A DNA stretch of 64,000 bases from assembly GCA_029237695.1 (NCBI GenBank), contig CM055273.1, positions 60,005,968-60,069,967 on the forward strand, given 5' to 3'. The stretch's first letter is position 1, and every line of letters starts with the position of its first letter. Of this stretch, positions 1 to 22,400 are shown one piece after another. The DNA is from Conchocele bisecta. Its lineage: Eukaryota; Mollusca; Bivalvia; Lucinida; Thyasiridae. The position numbers and the translations under genes were made by a program. Under the pieces are notes generated by a model. It saw only the letters and a list, made by a program, of their open reading frames with translations. It was not told the origin of the DNA and made no database searches.

Positions 1-8
1 TGAAATTA

Positions 9-1153
9 CAGTCTACACTCGTTTACTCAAAGTCCGTTAAGTCGAGTTTCCTCGTTACGTCGAATTCGTGTCCAAGTCCCATTTCAGATCCTATTACCGG
101 TATTTTCAATGTAACTGGCTACGGTTACATCAAATTTCGTTATGTCGAGTTTTCGCCAGTTCGAACTAATTGTTAGGTCCCGAACACAGAAATGTGTGGT
201 ATTTCACTCTCGTTAAGTCGAAGTGTCAGTTTGCGCTCGAAGTGCGAATTCGCAGCGCCAATTTACCGGAATAAAGACTGGAATTGTTTACCTGTGTAAA
301 CAAACTTTGAATACGTGTTAAAAGTGATTTCCTCGACACCAATTAAACTTAGCTCATCTGATTTAATCACCAGTGATCAATAACTGATTAAGGATCGCGG
401 CAAAATTAATCTTAAAGTACCGTGATTAATTAATTCCCATCAATTTAATTAACTTCATTAAGGTGGTCGGTTGAAATTACAATATTTTGTTTGTGAACAA
501 AGTTTGCCTGATTGAAAATGAATAAAGCATTTCGGATTCTACGTCAGGTATATATTTGCCAGGTTTTGTGGCATGTGATCTACTGCGGTCATTTATGGAG
601 TCACAGGACAACTCCGACGAAGTGTTGCCGGCCTTGGCATTATTGGATCGTTTTGTGAGCAAAGTCTATCTTTCTCGAATTCACAACAAACAATCGAACA
701 TTGCTGACTTTTTCCGGAAGGCGGATATTACCGAGTCGGACAGAGTGTAAACTGTGACCAACGTGGGCCGCTTCGAACTGGGGCCAAATTGGACTAGGGC
801 CGTTTGATCACCCTCCGATTGATAAATGCTGTGTGTATATATAATCAAGACCGGTATGCACAATAACTTGTTAATTTCCGGTTAACATGCTTTACTTATT
901 AAACATAATACAATGTTACTTTACTGATGTGTATACTTAGTTCGGCTACACACATGCATGTATAGTCAAACGCAAGTAAACACATTAGAGTTGCAAAAGT
1001 GTAACTCCGTATGTCACAGGTCGTATGGGAGTTGCGTTCCTTAACGTGTATGGCAATATTTCGAGGTCTGTTCAGATTTCGTTACGTCAATCTTCGGTTT
1101 ACTCAAAGTATTTATCACAGTCCGACGGACTTCGAATAAACGAGTGTAGACTG
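9..1153 (+). mobile_element. Tigger/pogo-like DNA transposon relic, both ends present
   Basis: The ends are inverted copies of CAGTCTACACTCG followed by related sequence (9-37 and, inverted, 1121-1153). A TA dinucleotide lies directly outside each end (7-8 and 1154-1155), which is the target duplication of Tc1/mariner/pogo elements. The left arm repeats a CGTTANGTCGA motif at about 37, 54, 139 and 210, and a related copy lies near 1080; these may be subterminal transposase sites. The only coding remnant is a transposase C-terminus at 526-750. At 1.15 kb the element is an internally deleted, non-autonomous copy. The superfamily call rests on the ends, the TA duplication and the tail of the remnant. 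Confidence 0.72.
526..750 (+). pseudogene. C-terminal remnant of a Tigger-like transposase
   Basis: The frame is open from just after a stop at 523 to a TAA at 748-750, about 74 codons. It reads through DNSDEVLPALALLDRFV and ends near KQSNIADFFRKA. A late acidic helix followed by a Q-x-x-x-I-x-x-FF tail close to the stop is typical of the extreme C-terminus of Tigger/Jerky-type DDE transposases. The DNA-binding and catalytic DDE regions are absent, so it cannot be active. It lies inside the TA-flanked element at 9-1153, which supports the assignment. The family call is from motif memory, not from an alignment. Confidence 0.5.
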
Positions 1154-1624
1154 TACAGTAAAACGGCCACTGTCCTGTTCAAAATGGCCCCAGGTTAGGT
1201 CTAGTCTATCTAGCTGGGGCTTGCAATCGAGTGCGCCCATTACGTGATTTTAGATTTGTTCTATAAATACAATAAATTCTATAAATACGTTGTTTTCCAA
1301 GAAGCGAATGCCATGGTGATTGTTTTTTCTGCAGAACTACACAACGATGTTTACACTGGTTTACAGGCGATAAAATTATGATTTTATGTTGAGAATACAA
1401 GTTATAAGACGAGTTTATGTTTGTCCGGATAACTGATTGTCGATTTTAATTTTGGGGTAATCTTACGACTGATGATCTGACCCAATTTTAAGTGAGAAAG
1501 ATGGCACATTTTGCTAAATAGTTTACATGCGTTGAGAAAGCAAGAACCGGCGATTGTTCTGTGAAAGGTTTATGCCCGTAAAATATCGTAAAAAACTGCC
1601 ATTTTTGTCCGATAATCTGGAGGA
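1154..1624. other. Unassigned stretch
   Basis: No exon, repeat family or hairpin could be recognised here. It is probably intron 1 or upstream sequence of ARL1. Confidence 0.4.
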
Positions 1625-1955
1625 TCCCTGTATATCGCTACACCACGCTACGCAGTAAAAGTGTGTGTAATGGCATTTACACTTCACACACTAAAATATA
1701 GAAAGAACCTGCATGGCGTTGACGTTCATACTTCACTATATTGTTATTGAGAGACAATTCTACAATATGACACAACAATATTACCATAAACTTACCTAAT
1801 AAAGTGTGTATTAGCAAAGTTCTTAGGTCACTCTCCACGAAGTATAAAGTAATCAAAGAATGCTTCAAATGCACATTTTGAAAGACGACTGTCATAACTC
1901 TGATCTAATGCTCTCATTTAATGAGGGTTACATGTATGTACTCAGAACTATGTAC
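1625..1955 (+). repeat. Dispersed repeat, uninterrupted copy
   Basis: About 320 bp match 59015-59815, from TATCGCTRCACCACGCTAC through to TGTATGTACTCAGAACTA. Here the repeat is continuous. In the other copy it is split by a 475-bp insertion after CTAATA. This copy therefore serves as the empty site (near 1798) for that insertion. No protein is encoded. Confidence 0.75.
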
Positions 1956-2040
1956 TTCATCCAGAAGCAAGATGGATGTTTCATTGATGGAATAATGAAA
2001 GGTGCAGATCTATTGTTGCAAACACAGGCATTCAGCGTGT

Positions 2041-2487
2041 TTCGGCTTTCATCGGTATAACTAAACTCTAATATGAACAAGGCTTCTAACTTTAGTCGGA
2101 GACAACCTCGTATCATAACGAAATAACATGTTTAAAATTGTAATTTTCTATGTATTTCTGCAGGATATGAATAATTCTCAAAAGATTATATGAACTTGCC
2201 ACTACAATATTGACGTTCGAGTCTTAAACACATTATTTAATTTGTTATGATACTAGGTTGTGTCCGACCTAGGAACAGGAGCTGTAATTCGATATTATGT
2301 TCTAACTATGTTATTTTAACAAGGTAACAAAAATTCTCAAATGAACATATTATGCACTTTCCGCCAAAATATTCACATTTAATAGCGTTAATAAAATCGC
2401 GGAATGTGTTATGACGAGGTCATGTCCGACCAAAGCTAGAAGCCTTGTTCATATATATAATTATACCGATAAAAGCCGAAAATCGCC
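2041..2487. repeat. Foldback element, inverted arms of about 80 bp
   Basis: The left arm (CGGCTTTCATCGGTATA, then GAACAAGGCTTCTA) is matched in inverted form at 2440-2487 (TAGAAGCCTTGTTC, then TATACCGATAAAAGCCG). The arms continue inward through GACAACCTCGT and ACGAGGTCATGTC. The central part is AT-rich and non-coding. Confidence 0.6.
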
Positions 2488-2496
2488 GAATGCATG

Positions 2497-2945
2497 TGGT
2501 TGCGAACAGTAGCTCTTGCAATCTACTAACGTCCATAGCCAGAGTTATGATTCCACTCGTAGTATTCCCCATCAGAATAACAAATCAGATCTGATTTGCA
2601 CTTTAGCAGTTAATTGTGAAAGATGTTCTATGTTTTTTAACTGAAATTACTGTTAATATTATGAAAATAATTTAAGCCAGACTCAACAAGTGACGCAGGA
2701 AGTGGCAGCCAAATTCAACATGTAAAATTTAAAATTGGGTCCATTTTTCTAAACATTCTATAATGGTAAAACTTATTTCATAATTATTTGTTTGTATTAC
2801 TTTTATAATAGTAATATTTTTTTTAGATGGAAAATATCTCAAATATGTCACAATTAACTGCTAAAGTACGAATCGTATGAGTTGAATCGTAACTCTGGCT
2901 ACGGACGGTACGGGAGTAGATTGCAAGAGTACCGTTCGCAACTAG
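2497..2945. repeat. Second inverted-repeat pair, arms of about 60 bp
   Basis: TTGCGAACAGTAGCTCTTGC at about 2502 and the following AATCTACTAACG match, inverted, the stretch 2885-2942, which ends in TACCGTTCGCAA. The loop is about 320 bp. It directly abuts the previous foldback and may be part of one larger rearranged element. Confidence 0.5.
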
Positions 2946-3040
2946 TGCTGATCAGACTGCAGATGCACAGGCTGATCTGGATCTACACTGGTCGCAAGAC
3001 CCATAAGTCCCATTTCTCCAGTCACAGCGGCAATTGTGAT
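2946..3040 (+). repeat. Half copy of the GGTCGCAAAACCCATAAG MITE family
   Basis: It carries the right arm GATCTACACTGGTCGCAAG and TTTCTCCAGTCACAG of a MITE family seen at least ten times in the window (complete example at 31503-31690). The left arm is missing. Confidence 0.55.
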
Positions 3041-3262
3041 TCATTTGTATGGTACTCTGATTTAACAGCATTGATAATTTAAAAATGCTACCGAAAAGTA
3101 GTAATGTGGTGTTATGTCACTAAACCTGTCTACATCAATAATGACACATACAAAACACAAAGGCTGCTAATAATTAACATGGGATGATGTGGTGTGTAAG
3201 TATCGGTTAGAAAATGTCAGTGCACTGGACAAGTTTGATACGGACATCGGTAACATTGTTAA

Positions 3263-14630
<11,368 letters not shown>

Positions 14631-14747
14631 GACCCGAGGATTTGATGCCAAATGCCATTGTTATTTCTGATGTTACACAGAGGGATAGTCGAGATCATAG
14701 TCATGGCGCCGGCTGATAAATAGGCCCTTAGAACACGATTATGGAAG

Positions 14748-14832
14748 TTACGACCAGTGTAGATCCAGATTAGACTGTGCATCTGCACAGTCTAATCAGG
14801 ATCTGCACTGTTCGACAGTCATCGATACACTG
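14748..14832. repeat. MITE half copy (GACCAGTGTAGATC arm)
   Basis: GACCAGTGTAGATCCAGAT, then TGCATCTGCACAGTC and AGGATCTGCACTGTTCG, match the left half of the GGTCGCAAAACCCATAAG MITE. It lies in the probable 3' untranslated region of ARL1. Confidence 0.5.
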
Positions 14833-15045
14833 GACTTGCTTCTAGCAAACAGTATAGAACCTAACATATTGGGTTTGGGAAGTGTGCTAGGAGACGAGCT
14901 GGATTTATAAACAATGGTTATTTATTGCTGTAAGTGTTGCTTGATTGATGGAATATCTAATCGTAGACCCTGATTAGACTGCAGCAATCTTACCTGGATA
15001 CTGGTTGTGTTCGTCGCAAGGTCCCCTTTCTCAGCTGGGGACCCT

Positions 15046-15396
15046 GTAGCCGAATTAATCAAAATTGCAAAGTATACTTATCTAGCAAAGTATACTTTGA
15101 CTGAGTAATCATTTATTTTTCCCAAAATGCGTTATTTCATATAGAACTAACCACGGCATATATTTCATGATTAAAAGTATGCAGAACTATTATACTGAAT
15201 GTATTACATTGTCACAGCCAAAATGGCTGTGATAATGTAATAAATTCAGTATAATAATCACAGCCATTTTGGCTGTGACAATGTAATACATTCAGTATAA
15301 TAAAAATTAATAAATGTATCCTTAAATTGAAAATTTCTCCCTCAAAGTATACTTTGCTAGATAAGTATACTTTGCAATGTTGGTGAAATAGGCTAC
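15046..15396. mobile_element. MITE with GTAGCC ends and internal hairpins
   Basis: The ends are GTAGCCGAATTAATCAAAATT and the inverse of TTGGTGAAATAGGCTAC, followed inward by inverted GCAAAGTATACTT / TCTAGCAAAGTATACTTTGA blocks. The centre has two palindromic ATTACATTGTCACAGCCA / TGGCTGTGATAATGTAAT segments. Other copies: 24783-25099, 55351-55646, and a truncated one at 57268-57400. Confidence 0.72.
15299..15314 (+). promoter_or_regulatory. Candidate ARL1 polyadenylation signals
   Basis: AATAAA occurs at 15299-15304 and 15309-15314, about 670 bp past the ARL1 stop; another lies near 15239. All are inside the MITE at 15046-15396. No earlier AATAAA was seen after the stop. Transcript data would be needed; treat as a guess. 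Confidence 0.25.
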
Positions 15397-15399
15397 TGA

Positions 15400-16405
15400 A
15401 CATCCACATAATCTGACCATTGTCTACACTGTTCGCAAAACAATTGGAAAATCGTGAAACCTGCAGATTGTGTAAACAGTAACTGGGATGCACGGGTTCA
15501 TGATAGTTCATACCAACCAAAAACATTAACTGCGATGGGAGAAATGGGGCTTATCGTATTTGTGACCAGTCGTGAGACACTCCTGCGGTCTGATGAGGAT
15601 CAATGCAACGGGTTAAAACGGGATTGGACCTGTTTGCCCGGCCTTACATTTGCTATGAACATTTCGTCAACTTTTGATGCTATTTACGGTAAACATAAAA
15701 TTGGTAAATATTTTTCAGAATGTATCACCATTTCTATAAATGGTTCTCTTGCAAAATCTTACATCCTCTTAGGTGCATATGCAGTTTGGTGTAATCGTAA
15801 TTCTTTGCATTCCAATTGTACACATTGGAAGAAATGGTGACCAGATATTGGGTGCTGTTTGTACAAGTGTAAACGCAAGTGAATTGCACATGTTGATGCG
15901 CCATAAAACACTATTCTTCATGTACAAGTAAAAATTAATTAATGGTTGGCTACCGTCGTTAGGCCGTAAAAAATACTTTGGTTCTCAGACACGGAGTTGC
16001 CGGAAAATGCCGAGGAAGGGCAGATTTTTTTGGAAGAGAAGATCATGATCTCTGATTTTTATCAAATCGCCAGATACATGTACATACATACGTATCTTTT
16101 GAATGTCAACTTAACATTCATCAAACATGATTGCATTTAACATATGTTTGCATGATAGTGTTTTTGATCGATCATGCACTGAATTTACAGTATATTTTTA
16201 TTTGTCCATGACGATAAAAAGCTGACGTGCAGGGATTTTTCTGATGCGTCGGTATCTGAGAATCAAAGTAGTATTTTATGGCCTTGGATACAGTACCAAT
16301 TCTCCAATTCCATCTCGAACTCGTTTGCTCAATTTGCCACATTAGTGCGCTACTCTGGATCTACCAAGCCAGGTTGTAAACAGACATTGACCCTGACAAT
16401 GCAGT
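15400..16405. other. Intergenic stretch with little recognisable
   Basis: Only a short relic of the MITE arm (GAGAAATGGGGCTTATCG, 15540-15570) is recognised. The open frame across 15454-15840 shows no known motif and starts in repeat sequence. Confidence 0.4.
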
Positions 16406-16411
16406 TCAAAT

Positions 16412-17818
16412 TTATTTTCTGCTCTCTATTTTTCTCCTAAAAAACATGCTTTGACAGCACTTTAGAATCATTTCCACTGGAAAGTGCTCTATCGTGGGTG
16501 AGACAGCGGACACAATGTCGTCGTAGTCGGTGTTGTCAACAATTTGGGACATAGTCAAATTTCTCGTATCTCTTGATCCGTTAGTTGGATCATTACCAAA
16601 CTTCATCAATAGCTTCCTCACATTGATAGCTATCCATTCAGTGTCATTCGGGTGACCTTGACATTCACCTTGGTGACCTTAACCTTTGTTGGACGTAAAT
16701 TTTGGACGTAGCCAAATTTCCCGTATCTTTTGATCCGTTTGTCAGATCATTGCGAAATTTCATCAATAGCTTTCTCACATTGATGGCTATCCACCCACTG
16801 TCATTCGGTGACTGACCATCACCTTGGTGACCTTAACTTTTGTGGGACTTAATTTCCCATATCTCTTGATCCGTTACGATGGATCATTACCAAAGTTCAT
16901 CAATAGCTTTTTCACATTGTGACATTGATGGCTATCCACCCACTGTCATTCGGGTGACCTTCACCTTCACCTTGGTGACCTTAACCTTTGTGGGACGTAA
17001 ATTTTTGACGTAACCAAATTTCCCGTATCTTTTGATCCGTTAGTCGGATCATTACATAATTTCATCAATAGCTTTCTCACATTGATGGCTATCCACCCAC
17101 TGTCATTCCAGTGACCTTGGCCTTCACCTTGGTGACCTAAACCTTTGGTCAATAAGTTTGTACATACATCCAAATGTTGAATACCTCCTGATCCGTTAGT
17201 TGTATCCTTTACCAAACTTCATCAATAGCTTCCTCAATAATTTTGGGTGTGCATCCAAACGTTGAATATCTCTTGATTCGTTAGTCGGATCATCTCCAAA
17301 CTTTATCAATAGCTTATTCACATTGATGGATATATACCAGTGTAATTCAGCTGACTTTGATCTTGGTGACCTTCCATACGTCATACAATGTTGAATATCT
17401 CCTGATCTGTTGGTCATATCAGTACCAAATTTTATAAATAGCTTGCACACATTGATAGCTATCCATCCAGTGTCATTCCGGTGACCTTGACTTTTGTGTC
17501 AATAATTTTTAATGCACATATACGTCCAAATGTTGAATATCTCTTGACCGTTAGTCGGATCAATACCAAACTTCAACAATAGCTTCCTTCCTCACTTTGA
17601 TGATATCCACCCAGTGCCATTTGTGTGACCTTGGCCTTGGTGACTGTGACATTCGTATCAATAATTTTGGGATTGTGACCTTGACCGTGGTGACCTTGAC
17701 CTTCGTTGCGATCACCTCGTTTAGTGGGTGTGACACTCCCCGGCGATCACCTTGTATTGAGAAAAATAGACAAAATATAAAAACAGCAGACGACAATTTT
17801 TGTTTCCCGCATTCTAAG
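16412..17818. mobile_element. piggyBac-like MITE split by a tandem array
   Basis: The left part (16412-16492: TGACAGCACTTTAGAATC, then a broken palindrome) and the right part (17756-17818: ACAGCAGACGACAA, CATTCTAAGGGTTAA) belong to one MITE. About 1.25 kb of tandem repeats lies between. The break removed part of the MITE palindrome, so the insertion was not perfectly clean. Confidence 0.5.
16547..17720. repeat. Tandem array, about eight units of 80-165 bp
   Basis: Each unit contains a TCTTGATCCGTTAGTCGGATC-like segment (near 16576, 16734, 16870, 17034, 17192, 17275, 17403, 17545). Most then carry AAACTTCATCAATAGCTT, CACATTGATGGCTATCCACC and GTGACCTTGACCTT-like segments. Units are diverged, so the array is not recent. 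Short open frames on the - strand are by-products of the repeat. Confidence 0.8.
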
Positions 17819-17829
17819 GGTTAAGTCTG

Positions 17830-18330
17830 TTTCAATATATTTAGCCGATCATCCGTCTGTAGACTACGCACTATCCTTGTTTGTTTATTTATAATGTATT
17901 GTTACAGAGAAATCCAGAGCAGACGAGTCCCATAAGTATGATCAGTCTAGTCATGATATGGCAGCAATGTTTTTATTTATCAGGTAACCTGCCCTGTATT
18001 GATCGAATACATACTGGCTGATAACATATTGATGTATCAGGCATTGACCTAATACAAACATCCGGGTTACAACAAAGTGAAAACTGACGTTCCATTGGTC
18101 GGCGTTCTGTCCATCGATAATGACGTCATCTGTGGTCATTTTTGAGCATAAGACGTTAGCTGATAAATAGAATACCAGGCTGCTGTCTTTTGATATCAAG
18201 TTTATCAGGCTCGGCTCAGAAATGGTAGGTATTTCTTGGCAAGCCTCGTAATTCCTACACGTTTCCTAGCCTTGACTGATAAATTTTATATCAAAGGACA
18301 CCTGCCTGGTATTCTCTATGTAAATATTAA
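17830..18330. other. Unassigned intergenic stretch
   Basis: No exon or known repeat recognised. A loose inverted pair around CCTGCCCTGTATT and GCCTGATAAACT-type motifs was seen but not resolved. Confidence 0.35.
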
Positions 18331-18335
18331 ATATT

Positions 18336-18697
18336 AATAATTCCAGCACAAAAATATTTACACAATTCCCTAACATTTGATTGGCCCGTAGGAAGTCTCT
18401 GTCCAAAATTTATATCCCAGTAAACTCCCACGCTGAACTACTTTCCGTAACCGTGAGGCGCAGTTAAAATAATTCTTAAGAAAACGGAAAATAAACACAT
18501 TTTCTTGATGAATTTATTTCAAATGCTGGAATTATAAGGAATAAATGGCCTTTTTGTGGAATTTATCAGGGATATAAACTTGGAAAAGTCGCGGTAACAC
18601 TGGACGAGGCCTTCCGGCCTTCGTCCAGTATTCCCGCGACTTTTCCAAGTTTATACCCCGATAAATTCCACAAAAAAGGCCATTCATTCCTATAATA
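18336..18697. mobile_element. Long-hairpin MITE, copy 1
   Basis: A long near-perfect palindrome centres near 18613: GGAATAAATGGCCTTTTTGT through CTTGGAAAAGTCGCGG, then the inverse back to AAGGCCATTCATTCC, arms of about 80 bp. About 200 bp of flank on one side (AATAATTCCAGCACAAAAAT onward) is shared with copy 2 at 26882-27240, so the unit is about 360 bp. Confidence 0.75.
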
Positions 18698-18887
18698 TTA
18701 AAACAGGCTGAAGGATGGAATGAATGACAATGAATCCATTCTTCAGGATTCAAATGTTTTCAGTGAATCTTACTGGGAATCCCACCCGAGGTTAAGTGGT
18801 CCGGTGTAGTAAGGTGTAGTAAGGGTGTCTGGCATTTGTGAAAACCTGTCTGATTTGGTGACTATAAAACTTGAATTAAAGCTGTAA

Positions 18888-19085
18888 CTGGAGAAATGGG
18901 AATTTCTGTAACCCAGTTAAGATCCACATCGGCCTGTGCATTTGCAGTCTAATCAGGATCTGTACTGTCGCCATTCCATCAATGAAACACCTAACACGCA
19001 ATCTAGATCATTATCTGGTTATACAAGTGTGCTGTTTGATCAGAACTAATCCCATAAACCCCATTTCTCCAGTCACAGCCACAAT
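18888..19085. mobile_element. GGTCGCAAAACCCATAAG-family MITE
   Basis: The left arm ACTGGAGAAATGGGAATTTC and the right arm CCCCATTTCTCCAGTCACAG surround the conserved AATGAAACACC and CAGGATCTG segments. The right arm has a short deletion around GGTCGCAAAA. Confidence 0.6.
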
Positions 19086-19256
19086 TCTGGAGTTTTGTGA
19101 TCACAATAAATTTCACTGGTTGGTTAAATCTTGACCAGTCACAGCGTTCCATTTCCTTTAGAGCTATAATTTGAGCATTATCCTCAGAAAAGTTTTATAA
19201 TCAAAAGTTGAAAATTAATACATTTTTATTCCATAATAATAATAGGGACCTGGGGT

Positions 19257-19475
19257 CCGTTTCACTAAACTTTGTACAACTGAAATGTTTGTAAGTGCAA
19301 AATTATGATAGTCTGTAAATTTCACATTGACAATGGTTTCTTGTAACAATTATTGGATTTACATTTATTGAGCATAAGCTGCATATGCAGCCTATGCTCA
19401 ATAAATGTAAATCCATCAATTGCAATTTACAGACGATCCTAACTTTGCACTTACGAACATTTTACGAACATGGTA
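19257..19475. mobile_element. MITE with GGGGTCCGTTTCACTAAA ends, copy 1
   Basis: The ends contain TTTCACTAAACTTTGTAC and the inverse of the GCAAA/ACTTACGAACATTTTA block. The centre is the palindrome ATTGAGCATAAGCTGCATAT. The right end is truncated. Other copies: 21589-21804 and 57545-57786. Confidence 0.68.
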
Positions 19476-19764
19476 TTGGTAATATTGTTCAAGGTTGGAT
19501 TCAGCTGCCAAATTGATGACACAAAGGTTTTGTTGGTGTTTGTTATGTATCCCATTAATTGTATGTACAATTTATGTATCCCATTAATTGTATGTACGTT
19601 GTATGTACACATGTAAATTGTACATTGCTGTATATATATGAATGATATTTATATTTAACTGTTTATATGTGATCATTCTACACCATTGTTTCTGCTGGGA
19701 AATAAGAAAATGAATATTGACGTTAACAAAATTTAATTCAGCGTTGTAATTATTTAACCATTTA

Positions 19765-19912
19765 AATACGGGAACCAAATATTGTCGTCTGCTGTTTTTC
19801 ATTTTTAACATACTTGTTTTAAACACACGTTTTGGCAGCATATAATAATTGTCTGCATGTTTTCATGGAGAAAAAATAAAAATAAGCAGCAGACGACAAA
19901 TTTAATTCAGCC
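19765..19912. mobile_element. piggyBac-like MITE relic
   Basis: Inverted TTGTCGTCTGCTG and CAGCAGACGACAA arms with the degenerate core GGCAGCATATAATAATTG. The TTAA-flanked CCCTT ends are eroded. Confidence 0.5.
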
Positions 19913-20070
19913 CTGTAAGACACTGACCAATATTAATTAACCCTTTCACCCCCAGGTAACTGGAAATAATTTTGATATGTTAAGTTTGCAACCAATCCAA
20001 TCCACAGGTGGAAGTAACGGACCGATGTCTATAAATACATTAAATATGCATAAAAGCATCAATAAACGAA

Positions 20071-20151
20071 AAAAAAAATGTTTTTTACTCCCTCCATATA
20101 GACTTATACCGGTATAAGTCTATATGGAGGGAGTAAAAAACATTTTTTTTT
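20071..20151. repeat. Perfect 40-bp-arm palindrome
   Basis: AAAAAAATGTTTTTTACTCC then CTCCATATAGACTTATACC is followed at once by its exact inverse, with the centre at 20110/20111 (ACCGGT). There is no loop, and no second copy was seen. Confidence 0.8.
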
Positions 20152-20352
20152 ATGATATATGACGATACGAGGACGGCTTGGTTGTTTCTATTTTCACTGA
20201 TATCGGTACATAAATATCGGCTTTTCTATCGTGTTGAACACAACAAAATTGATGTTTTTTATATTTTCTTGTCAATTATTCGCAATGCATTTGTGGACAG
20301 AACATCACATCAGCAGCACATCACATCATGTACCGGTATATTCAATTAAATA

Positions 20353-20497
20353 GAGAATAGTAGGTTAGTGCCGTGAATGGGAAAAAATATCTGGCAAGGC
20401 TCAGGAAACGGGATGGGCGAGGCTCTGCCGAGCACATCCCGTTTCCGTGCCGCGCCAGATATTTTTTCCCATTCACGGCACTAACCTACTATTCTAT
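20353..20497. mobile_element. Long-hairpin MITE
   Basis: AGAATAGTAGGTTAGTGCCG then GAATGGGAAAAAATATCTGG returns in inverted form to CTAACCTACTATTCT. The arms are about 65 bp, with a GC-rich apex (CGGGATGGGCGAGGCTC / GAGCACATCCCG). Confidence 0.72.
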
Positions 20498-20872
20498 TTA
20501 TCCCTTCAACACCTACAAATGGCTGTAAAATGCAAAAATAGTATTGACTGGATATCAAAAATGTTTCACGGCACCGTGTTTCACGGCACATACGCACTGT
20601 GTTGACGGGACAATAATTCATTATTATCCCCCAAGCATTTCAAAGTATCCACACTGCTTCAGTCCACCCAGCTGTAAATTGGCCACCCAGACAAATTCAT
20701 TATTATCCCCCAAGCATTTCAAAGTACAGTGGAACCTCTCTAAACCGGACAACAAGAAACATTTGTCATCATAATTTGTATACGTTTCTTGGTCATTTAT
20801 CTCAGGTGATAATGCCTGTTCGTGATTGTATAGCACACAACTATGGCTCGGAATAATCAAATGCCTGATTTA

Positions 20873-20941
20873 CAGTGAAACCTCGCTGAACCGGACACCC
20901 TGGGGACCTCCCAGGGTGTTCGGTTTAGCGAGGTTTCACTG
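20873..20941. mobile_element. 69-bp MITE with TA duplication and CAGTG ends
   Basis: CAGTGAAACCTCGCTGAACC and its inverse form almost the whole element, and TA lies on both sides (20871-20872, 20942-20943). A related terminus, CAGTGGAACCTCTC, is at 20725. These features fit a miniature pogo/Tigger-type element. Confidence 0.7.
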
Positions 20942-21109
20942 TATCCACACTGCTTCAGTCCACCCAGCTGTAAATGGGTATCGCTAATTACTGGGAACCT
21001 CGATTCTATGTACAATGTATATGTATATATGAAATAAAATATAATCCACATCTCCAAGTACCCAACAGGGGTTTGAGATTAATGTAAGATAGATAGATAG
21101 TACGCTGAG

Positions 21110-21325
21110 GGGTATATAGTTTTCGTTTGTTTATATAAGTTTGGGTTAGTCGGTCCAGGCGATGACTAGGGGTATCTTGTGAGCCCTGCTCACTTGCTCT
21201 AGTGTTATAGCCCATGATCTGACCAGGGGTATAGAGTTTTCATTTGCATATACATGTATAAGTTTTGGTTAGTCGTCCAGGCGGCCTGCTCATTTGCTCT
21301 AGTGTTATAGCCCCTGATCTGACAA
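21110..21325. repeat. Direct duplication of about 105 bp
   Basis: GGGGTATATAGTTTTCGTTT onward and GGGGTATAGAGTTTTCATTT onward share TATAAGTTT, GGTTAGTC, CCAGGCG and CTCTAGTGTTATAGCCC in order. Non-coding. Confidence 0.6.
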
Positions 21326-21450
21326 AACTTAAATAATTCCCAACCAGTGTGAGCTCCTGATCAACATCCACACTCGTGCACCCCAAGTAACACATTACAT
21401 TCTGAAGATACCAACAGAAAATTATAATTCCTTTCTTTCTCAACAAAAGT

Positions 21451-21522
21451 ATATGTTGTGACCACCATTTGAACCGTCTCATTGAGACGGTTCAAATGAG
21501 TGGTCAAAACATATATTTTCAT
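21451..21522. repeat. Hairpin MITE (TTTGAACCGTCTC)
   Basis: TATATGTTGTGACCACCATT, then TGAACCGTCTC, returns inverted as GAGACGGTTCAAATG then GTGGTCAAAACATATA. Related copies are at 57116-57220 and, as half copies, near 45704, 29757 and 35425. Confidence 0.7.
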
Positions 21523-21588
21523 GGAAGAATATAAAAAATGTTTAAAAATGTTCATATGCCTAAAAGCATATTCCGAATGTAAAAAGCT

Positions 21589-21804
21589 GGGGCCCGTTTC
21601 ACTGAACGTCTACGAATAAAATGTTTGTAAGGGCAAATTTAGGATCGTCTGGAAATTTCAAATGATGGATTTACATTTATTGAGCAGCCTATGCTAAATA
21701 TATGTAAATCCAATAATCGTTTACACGAAAACATTGTGTACAGAGTATCATAAGTTTGCACTTGCAAACATTTTAGTCTTACAAAGTTTAGTGAAACAGG
21801 CCCC
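21589..21804. mobile_element. MITE with GGGGCCCGTTTCACT ends, copy 2
   Basis: A complete copy: the left end GGGGCCCGTTTCACTGAACG and the right end TTTAGTGAAACAGGCCCC are inverted. The internal ATGTTTGTAAG and CTTGCAAACATTTTAG blocks are paired, and the central TTTACATTTATTGAGC palindrome is partly decayed. Confidence 0.72.
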
Positions 21805-22074
21805 TGGTCTGGGCCTTGACTGGTGGCAAATACAATAAGCCCAGTTTGAAGCTAGATTGTGGCACGTACATGTTCACTGATTGTATGCATGTCTCCATTT
21901 TACATATTGTACAAGGTGCAAGAGTATTATTATGGGATCATTTTTGCAATAAAATGTCAAAGATAATATCTACATGTATTTGTAGTGGTATCAACACCCC
22001 AGTCGGTATGCATTTGAATACAGGGACTTGCTCCAAGATATGCATAGAAAGTGAGAAAACACACTTTAATAGTT

Positions 22075-22400
22075 TGTTTTGTTTGTTGGGGTTTAATGGC
22101 CTATCAACAGCTACGGTCATTTAAGGCCGGGTCAATGGGTTTAGTACTAAATCTAATATATTACCTGTACAAATGGGGGGAAAATTCCAAAATCAGAACT
22201 GAATATTTACAGAAACACTTTGTCCCCTCCCAAAAGCAGTACGATCAGTATTAATTTTACTACTTTTATAATGGGCAATAACCAAATTCAACTCCCAGGT
22301 GACAAAAGAGACAAAGATAAAAACGTACCCGAGGGCCAAACCAAGCAAATGTTGATTTCTATAAGGAGAAACCCCTACCGTTAATTTACGCGTCCCATTC
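22075..22400 (-). mobile_element. Second SINE-like family, uninterrupted copy
   Basis: It starts TTTTGTTTGTTGGGGTTTAA, on the - strand a tail GTTAAACCCCAACAAACAAAA, typical of A/CAAA-tailed retroposons. It continues through ATTTAAGGCCGGGTCAATG, AGACAAAGATAAAAACGTAC and CGAGGGCCAAACCAAG to ACGCGTCCCATTC. The stretch AAAGATAAAAACGTAC is the empty site for the insertion at 33301-33865. Confidence 0.65.
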
